A stretch of 53,653 nt of DNA from Ruthenibacterium avium. GTDB lineage: Bacteria > Bacillota > Clostridia > Oscillospirales > Ruminococcaceae. Shown here piece by piece: positions 48,483 to 53,653 of the stretch (the first letter of the stretch is position 1; every line of letters starts with the position of its first letter). The position numbers and the translations under genes were made by a program. Under the pieces are notes generated by a model. It did no database searches. It saw only the letters and a program-made list of their open reading frames with translations, and was not told the origin of the DNA. The stretch is taken from assembly GCA_019118905.1 (NCBI GenBank), contig DWYA01000026.1, positions 1 to 53,653 of the forward strand. Direction: 5' to 3'.

Positions 48483-50024
48483 TTGAAAAAACTTTTAAAG
48501 TTTGCTTTATCCCGAAGCTTTCTTTTTTCGGTGATGATTGTGCTGCAATTGGGGCTTTTTTTATGGCTTACGCTGCAATTCAGCCGCTTTGGTTCGGTGG
48601 CCTATCTGGGCATTACCGTGGGCGGCGTTTTGCTTGCGCTTGCCATTTTAGAGCGCACAGACACCAACCCCTCCTATAAAATCATGTGGATGCTGATTAT
48701 TCTGCTGATGCCGCTGTCCGGCCTTTTATTTTACTTTTTTTGGGGCAAGCGCATTATTAAGCCGAAAAGCGCACGCACTCTGCTGGAAATTGAGCATCGC
48801 GCCGCAGGGGCAATTCAGCCCGATAAAACGGCGGCCTGTGCCATGGCTGCTGCCCATCCCAATTTTCGTCCCGTGTCGGATTACCTGTCCACCCACGCGG
48901 CAGCCCCTGTTTACACCGCTACCAAGTGCGCGTACTACCCGATGGGGCAAAACTTTTTTGAAAGCTTTCTGCAGGAACTGCAAAAAGCGCGGCGCTTTAT
49001 TTTTTTGGAGTATTTCATTATCCAAGAAGGCCGCATGTGGAACGAAACACTGAAAATCCTAAAACGAAAAGCCGCCCAAGGCGTTGACGTGCGCGTGATT
49101 TTTGACGGCATCGGCAGCTTGTTCACACTGCCTTCCGATTATGAAGAAACTTTGCGGCGCTGCGGCATCAAATGTTTCCGCTTTAATCCGGTTCATTTCT
49201 CGCTGCACATTTCCGACTACAAGATGCTGAACCACCGCGACCACCGAAAAATTGCCGTCATTGACGGTGAAGTGGGCTTCACGGGCGGCCTTAATTTTGC
49301 CGATGAATATATCAATGTCCGCCGCCGCTTTGGCGTTTGGAAAGACACGGCCTTGATGTTAAAAGGGCCGGCTGTGTACAGCCTGACCACCACTTTTTTA
49401 AAGGCATGGTCTTTTTCATGCGGCGAGGAGACGCAGTTCCGGCAGTATTTGCCTCAAACACGCTACCCTCACGAAACCAATTTCGTACAGCCTTACGACG
49501 ATTCCCCCATTGATGACGAAAACGTGTCGGAAAGCGTGTATTCTGCCCTGATCCAGCGGGCACGCCACTATGTTTATATCACAACGCCCTATTTGATTAT
49601 CGACAACGAAATGGCCAGCAGCCTTTGTCTGGCGGCAAAAAGCGGCGTAGATGTGCGCATTATCACGCCGGGTATTCCTGATAAGTGGTATGTTTACTAC
49701 GTTACACAAAGCTATTACGCCCGGTTGATGCGCGCGGGCGTGCGCATTTACGAATATACGCCCGGCTTTATTCACGCAAAAATGTATGTCAGCGATGACG
49801 AAGCCGCCATTGTGGGCAGCGCCAATATGGACTATCGCAGCCTATATCTCCATTTTGAAAACTGCTGTATTTTTTACGGCGGCGATATGGTAAAAGAAGT
49901 TAAGCGCGACTTTTTGGCCACCATGCGTGAGAGCCGAGAGGTCAGCAAAAAGGACTGTCAGCATGTTCCGCTTTACAAATGGATTGCGCAAATCTTTCTG
50001 CGCTTCTTTGCACCGCTGATGTGA
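48483..50024 (+). CDS. cls: Cardiolipin synthase
   Basis: The 513-residue membrane enzyme joins two phosphatidylglycerols into cardiolipin. Two N-terminal membrane helices (about residues 8-35 and 45-75) precede two phospholipase-D domains with intact HKD motifs: HRKIAVID (His254, Lys256, Asp261) and HAKMYVSD (His431, Lys433, Asp438), each followed by G(F/S)xGxxN. The start is TTG at 48483 with AAAGGA 7 bp upstream. It is followed by a DUF3842 gene after 50 bp. Confidence 0.95.
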   Translation: MKKLLKFALSRSFLFSVMIVLQLGLFLWLTLQFSRFGSVAYLGITVGGVLLALAILERTDTNPSYKIMWMLIILLMPLSGLLFYFFWGKRIIKPKSARTLLEIEHRAAGAIQPDKTAACAMAAAHPNFRPVSDYLSTHAAAPVYTATKCAYYPMGQNFFESFLQELQKARRFIFLEYFIIQEGRMWNETLKILKRKAAQGVDVRVIFDGIGSLFTLPSDYEETLRRCGIKCFRFNPVHFSLHISDYKMLNHRDHRKIAVIDGEVGFTGGLNFADEYINVRRRFGVWKDTALMLKGPAVYSLTTTFLKAWSFSCGEETQFRQYLPQTRYPHETNFVQPYDDSPIDDENVSESVYSALIQRARHYVYITTPYLIIDNEMASSLCLAAKSGVDVRIITPGIPDKWYVYYVTQSYYARLMRAGVRIYEYTPGFIHAKMYVSDDEAAIVGSANMDYRSLYLHFENCCIFYGGDMVKEVKRDFLATMRESREVSKKDCQHVPLYKWIAQIFLRFFAPLM

Positions 50025-50075
50025 TACTTCATTGAAAAAACTGCGGTGATGCACTGCACAGGAGGTTCGAACACT

Positions 50076-50498
50076 ATGAAACGAATTGTGATCATTGACG
50101 GCCAAGGCGGCGGGTTCGGCAAGCGCCTGATTGAGCGGCTGAGCAAGCAGAGCACCAAGGCCGAGCTGATTGCCGTGGGGCTGAACTCTGTGGCCACTAC
50201 GGCAATGCTTCGCGCGGGCGCGCACGCCGGTGCAACCGGTGAAAACGCCGCTGTCGTCAATGCCGCACGCGCCGATATTCTGGCAGGCCCTCTCGGCCTG
50301 GTGATGGCAAACAGCATGTTGGGCGAATGTACGCCCGCCGTGGCCATGGCCGTAGCCGAAAGCCCCGCCCTGCGCGTTTTAATCCCCACTACAAAATGCG
50401 GCACAAAGGTTGCCGGCTTGCCGGAGCTTTCGCTCAACGAACTGATTGAAGACGCGGCAAACATCATTGGCGCGGCGCTGGCGCAGCCCGAGGCATAA
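50076..50498 (+). CDS. DUF3842 family protein
   Basis: The 140-residue protein begins MKRIVIIDGQGGGFGKRLIERL, a nucleotide-binding-like glycine-rich turn, and continues ADILAGPLGLVMANSMLGECTPAVAMAVAESPA, the DUF3842 hallmark. The family is almost confined to clostridia and has no known function. AGGAGG lies 10 bp before the ATG at 50076. It is probably co-transcribed with cls and followed by a strong terminator. Confidence 0.9.
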   Translation: MKRIVIIDGQGGGFGKRLIERLSKQSTKAELIAVGLNSVATTAMLRAGAHAGATGENAAVVNAARADILAGPLGLVMANSMLGECTPAVAMAVAESPALRVLIPTTKCGTKVAGLPELSLNELIEDAANIIGAALAQPEA

Positions 50499-50533
50499 GG
50501 CACGGACGTTCCGGCTGTACGTTTGCTTTCAGC

Positions 50534-50592
50534 AAAGACACCCCATTCCTAAAATCGGCTGACTGAGCCGCTTTGTGAATGGGGTGTCTTTT
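50534..50592. terminator. Bidirectional terminator between DUF3842 and DUF1266 genes
   Basis: AAAGACACCCCATTC and its complement form a 15-bp stem with a 28-nt loop; T-tracts flank both sides. The loop contains CGGCTGACTGAGCCG, which can form a second small hairpin. Confidence 0.85.
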
Positions 50593-50604
50593 TATGATGG
50601 CGTA

Positions 50605-51810
50605 TTAGGCCTCATCGTCTTCGCCTTCGTCCCACAAGGTTTCAGTTAAAAAGGTTTTAAAGGCAATCGTGTACGGGCCGTCGGGCATTTGACACAATTT
50701 TTGATAAATCTGATGACGCTCCTGCACTAAGTTTGTTGCCTGCGGCGAAATAGAAACTCTCCAGCGCGTATAGCCGCTGAGATAATTTTGGCACAAATCT
50801 TCCCAGCCCGAAAACTCCTTTTGAATTTTGCGGCCCACCTGGCAGGATAAGTCACGCATTTGCTGGCGGTCAATGTAGCCGCACAGGAAAAAGCAGCCGA
50901 TCAGCTGCATGGCACGGCACCAGTCCCACGCCAAGGAAACATGGTCGGTTCCGTTGTATCCGTTTGGGTCCGTCAGCTGCCGAATCATATCAACGCCTTC
51001 CTCGGCGTTGTTAATGCCCCAATCGCGCGACAAAATTTTTGCCATCATGTTCTGGCTGCGCGGAATTTTGGTGTGTCCGGCAATCAGCTTGACATTTCCA
51101 ATGTAAGCGGCCCAAATCGCGTATGTTGATAAGCACCATTTTTCGGTATCATCGGCGGGCTGCGTTTCTTTTGCGGTTTCGTTGTATTTCTTTTTTAACA
51201 ATTCCGGCGGGAACCAGCCGCGTTTGACACCTTCCCGACGAATCACCCATAAAATAAGAGCATAAAAGAGCAGCATCGAAATGCCGAACACCTGCCCAAA
51301 CGTGTCCGACTCGGTCGTTACCTTTGCAAAATCGCCCTCCATATCCACATAGTAGGAAAAGTCTGTGAAGCTGCGGTCATAGTAAGCCTCGTAGTCCTCT
51401 CTTTCCCCGGATGTATGCTTCCACGGAACCCAGCGGCCAATCGGAAGGCGCACAACATACTCATCTTCAAACTCCTGTACGGCGTCTTGATGGATCAGTG
51501 CTGCAACGGTTTCACCGCTGGGCAGCTTGACACGCCAATAGTAGGTTCCATCCAGAGGAATGGTACTGTTCAGCACTGATACTTCAATGGTGAATTTCTC
51601 CATCTTTGTCATATCGTCAATCGACTTTGCCACAGGAATCTCGCTTGTCGCCTCGGAACCAATGCTCCCCTGTGAAAGATCAAGCCTGCTCATTTTCCAC
51701 TCATACAGCGGACTCTTCAAAACAAAGGCAATGGGCAGTGCAAGAATGAACGCCAGCACCGAAGAAACAAGTATACAAACCGTCATGTTCAGCGAAACTT
51801 TTCCCCGCAT
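50605..51810 (-). CDS. Membrane protein with DUF1266 domain
   Basis: The 401-residue protein has two membrane helices (about residues 9-31 and 175-192) separated by an outer domain of about 140 residues, then a cytoplasmic part containing DUF1266 (from about residue 265, RDWGINNAEEGVDMIRQL, WDWCRAMQLIGC, EFSGWEDLCQNYLSGYTRW). The family is of unknown function and rarely fused to an outside domain, which I do not recognise. GAGGGG lies about 9 bp before the ATG at 51810. It follows ruvX by about 30 bp, so it is in the same unit. Confidence 0.78.
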   Translation of the reverse strand: MRGKVSLNMTVCILVSSVLAFILALPIAFVLKSPLYEWKMSRLDLSQGSIGSEATSEIPVAKSIDDMTKMEKFTIEVSVLNSTIPLDGTYYWRVKLPSGETVAALIHQDAVQEFEDEYVVRLPIGRWVPWKHTSGEREDYEAYYDRSFTDFSYYVDMEGDFAKVTTESDTFGQVFGISMLLFYALILWVIRREGVKRGWFPPELLKKKYNETAKETQPADDTEKWCLSTYAIWAAYIGNVKLIAGHTKIPRSQNMMAKILSRDWGINNAEEGVDMIRQLTDPNGYNGTDHVSLAWDWCRAMQLIGCFFLCGYIDRQQMRDLSCQVGRKIQKEFSGWEDLCQNYLSGYTRWRVSISPQATNLVQERHQIYQKLCQMPDGPYTIAFKTFLTETLWDEGEDDEA

Positions 51811-51841
51811 CGTTTGTTCCCCCCTCAACCGATTTTTCCGT

Positions 51842-52276
51842 TTATGTGCCGCTTTGCTGGGCTTCATGCTTGCGGCGCTGCAAATAATTTTCCAAAATAA
51901 TCACAGCGGCAACAGCGTCCAGCTGTTCTTTGCGCTTTTTGCCAAATGTTCCGTTTTCCGTCAGCACCGCCGAAGCCGATACCGTCGTTCTTCTTTCGTC
52001 CCACATCACGACGGGAAGCTGTGTTAATTCTTCCAGCTTTTCGCCCATTGCACGGCACTTCTCCGCGCGTGCACCCTCTGTTCCGTCCATATTGCGCGGC
52101 AAACCGACTACGAGCATTTGCGCCCCTTGCTGCTTTGCTGCGTCGGCAATTTGCCCGGCTGCTTTTAAAAAGTTTTTCTCTTTAATCGTCCCCACGGGGC
52201 TGGCCAAAAACTCCGTCGGGTCACAAATAGCCAAACCCGTGCGGGCGTCTCCAAAATCAACAGACATAATTTTCAT
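51842..52276 (-). CDS. ruvX: Holliday junction resolvase-like RuvX (YqgF)
   Basis: The 144-residue RNase-H-like protein begins MKIMSVDFGDARTGLAICDP, with the catalytic aspartate in VDFGD, and has VGLPRNMDGTEGARAEKCR (about residues 57-75) and WDERRTTVSA (about residue 95), family signatures. YqgF proteins have been linked to 16S/23S rRNA processing and Holliday-junction cleavage. The promoter TTGCAA-N16-TATACT is directly upstream. The DUF1266 gene follows. Confidence 0.95.
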   Translation of the reverse strand: MKIMSVDFGDARTGLAICDPTEFLASPVGTIKEKNFLKAAGQIADAAKQQGAQMLVVGLPRNMDGTEGARAEKCRAMGEKLEELTQLPVVMWDERRTTVSASAVLTENGTFGKKRKEQLDAVAAVIILENYLQRRKHEAQQSGT

Positions 52277-52309
52277 AAAATTCCGTTCCCTTTCGCTTTT
52301 TTCCTTTTC

Positions 52310-52337
52310 AGTATATCATATACAAACACTTTTGCAA
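52310..52337 (-). promoter_or_regulatory. Promoter for ruvX
   Basis: TTGCAA (52332-52337), a 16-bp spacer and TATACT (52310-52315) with a TG one base before it (extended -10) lie about 40 bp upstream of ruvX. Confidence 0.75.
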
Positions 52338-52447
52338 CCAACGGCCACTTTCATTTCCTTCTTTTTGTTGGATAACTTTACCAAAGAGAAGATTTTTCTT
52401 AGCAATCAAGAATCGTGTTGTGGCGAGCAAAAAAGGGAGGATGCTTT

Positions 52448-53545
52448 ATGGAAAAAATCAAACGCAGCGAACCGGTTTCTTCTGTTTCTTCTGTTTCCAC
52501 ACAGTCCGTACCTATTGGCCGCGAGCGTCTTTCCGAACGCGCGCTCTCCCATCAAGCTACAAGCTGGTTGGAACGCGCGAAGCAATACTTGGCGGATTTG
52601 GGCAAGCAGTATGACAGTTTAACCGTGCGCATCGGCAAGTACAGCAACAAAGATGTCTCCGATTTATATTACAGCGCCCGCAACGGCTCCGTTTTATTTG
52701 TCAGTGAGGATTTTCTGCACGCAATGGGAAAAAGCCAAGCCTCCTTTGAGCGCGGCATTCAAATTTTAACCGGAGCTGTGCAGGAGTTAACTACGCCGTC
52801 TTCGCCCAATGTCAGCGGCATGGGCATTCTCTTAACCGACAAAGAAAAAACCTCGTTTACCGTTCAGACCCCCACCGTTTCACAGTGGGAGCAGACGCAG
52901 CAGGAAAACATGAAAACGCTGTTTGAACGGATGCGGGAAGCCCAAGAGAAAGCAGAAAAAAACAAAGATTTGTACCGTGTATCGAAGGCAAATACTTTGA
53001 TGAACAGTGCCGTTTCCGTGTACGGCAAGCTCAACCGCGCAGGCAGCGTCATGCAGGTGCGCGGCGTGATCTCCAACGCCTATGTCAGGCTGAACCAAGT
53101 GCGCCGCGCGATGAACGATGCCGACCAAACCGAAAAAGAGCAGCTCCAGTTTGTTGCCAATCAGCTGCGCGGCGCCATTTCTCGCTCAAAAAAGAAGATT
53201 ACACAGCTGCAAAAGGAACAGCAGCTGCAAGCGCAGCAGCGCCGTGAGATTGCGCAAAGACAGCTGGAAGAAGCCCAGGAAGCCCGGCGGCTGCTTTCTA
53301 AGAAAAAATCGGCTCGCACCGCCCAGGAGCAAGCCTATTTAAAACAAGCAAGCATGGAAGTTTATTTGGAGCAAGACCGCGCACGCCGTGTGGCAGAAGC
53401 ACGCCACAAAAGCGAAATTTACAGCGCAGCTCCCACCATGGGTACAGGGGTTTCATCGTCTGTTTCCGCTTCCACTGCCGCGCCCAACGCCCCGTCGGGC
53501 GCCATGGTGGTGCAAGCTTCCACTGTCAGCATCAGTTTTGCTTAA
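52448..53545 (+). CDS. Coiled-coil protein of unknown function
   Basis: The 365-residue protein has no signal peptide or membrane helix. A Ser-rich start (residues 1-25) is followed by helical segments and a long charged coiled coil (about residues 160-320, EKAEKNKDLY, QLQKEQQLQAQQRREIAQRQLEEAQEARRLLSKKK), and a Ser/Ala-rich end. The middle segment YSARNGSVLFVSEDFLHAMGKS (about residues 78-100) is more globular. I do not recognise a family; a structural or sporulation role is possible but not supported. GGGAGG lies 8 bp before the ATG at 52448. A terminator follows. Confidence 0.7.
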   Translation: MEKIKRSEPVSSVSSVSTQSVPIGRERLSERALSHQATSWLERAKQYLADLGKQYDSLTVRIGKYSNKDVSDLYYSARNGSVLFVSEDFLHAMGKSQASFERGIQILTGAVQELTTPSSPNVSGMGILLTDKEKTSFTVQTPTVSQWEQTQQENMKTLFERMREAQEKAEKNKDLYRVSKANTLMNSAVSVYGKLNRAGSVMQVRGVISNAYVRLNQVRRAMNDADQTEKEQLQFVANQLRGAISRSKKKITQLQKEQQLQAQQRREIAQRQLEEAQEARRLLSKKKSARTAQEQAYLKQASMEVYLEQDRARRVAEARHKSEIYSAAPTMGTGVSSSVSASTAAPNAPSGAMVVQASTVSISFA

Positions 53546-53576
53546 CCCCCACCGCTTTGTATTGTAAACAGCAGGA

Positions 53577-53617
53577 AAAAGGCCATCGGAAAGGAAAACC
53601 CTTTCCGATGGCCTTTT
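53577..53617 (+). terminator. Intrinsic terminator after the coiled-coil gene
   Basis: AAAAGGCCATCGGAAAGG and CCTTTCCGATGGCCTTTT form a strong 18-bp stem with a 5-nt loop. Confidence 0.88.
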
Positions 53618-53653
53618 GGCATATGGCAAACAAATGTTTAATCTTCTTGGTGC

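Overview
The window looks like a chromosomal piece of an endospore-forming, low-to-medium GC Firmicute, most likely a clostridium of the Oscillospiraceae/Ruminococcaceae type. Reasons: a complete spoIIA operon (spoIIAA-spoIIAB-sigF), two T-box leaders, strong AGGAGG-type ribosome sites, sigma-A promoters of the form TTGACA-N17-TATAAT, some TTG starts, and many clostridial families (DUF177-L32, DUF512, DUF3842, DUF4830, DUF1266, DegV, CdaR-type regulator, FtsEX). I see no phage, insertion sequence or CRISPR array. It is mostly housekeeping and envelope genes, with most genes on the minus strand.

Layout. Positions 1-290 hold three tandem consensus promoters firing leftwards out of the window, as expected upstream of an rRNA operon. 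Next, on the minus strand, come sigF/spoIIAB/spoIIAA (373-1829), folC and a GNAT acetyltransferase (1971-3796), and valS preceded by a membrane acyltransferase, both behind a valine T-box (3919-8081). A second minus unit runs DUF177-rpmF-DUF512-der-plsY-membrane protein (8077-14330). A small P-loop protein, pgi and a D,D-carboxypeptidase follow (14568-17882). Then mtaB (+), trxA (-), hemW (+) and a small DUF6199-like membrane protein (-). The methionine importer metNIQ (21488-23815) lies behind a methionine T-box, with tRNA-Gly(GCC) directly upstream. degV (+), a possible CpcT/CpeT-like protein and ksgA lead to a cell-envelope unit: CdaR-like regulator, ftsE, ftsX, M23 peptidase and an S41 protein (27165-32763).

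The right half contains rsuA, a DUF4830 protein, a threonine aldolase, and a six-gene envelope-stress-like operon: lipoprotein, DUF308, XpaC, TelA, LemA-like, TPM (35910-40353). After it come an MBL hydrolase, a GHL10-type lipoprotein, a zinc-dependent phospholipase C family protein, a MATE transporter, a Ser/Ala-repeat lipoprotein, an orphan NuoE-like protein, a structured RNA candidate, DUF1292, a lipoprotein cyclophilin, cardiolipin synthase, DUF3842, ruvX with a DUF1266 protein, and a coiled-coil protein of unknown role.

Functional themes. Two amino-acid sensing leaders tie valS and methionine uptake to tRNA charging. FtsEX, an EnvC/PcsB-like M23 enzyme and a carboxy-terminal-protease homologue form a peptidoglycan-hydrolysis module; the protease homologue has Gly where the catalytic Ser should be, so it looks like a pseudoprotease. 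The items most deserving follow-up are that pseudoprotease, the about 198-nt structured RNA at 46688-46885, the TelA/XpaC/LemA/TPM operon, and the T-box that reaches valS only through an acyltransferase gene. All calls come from reading the sequence; no database search was run.
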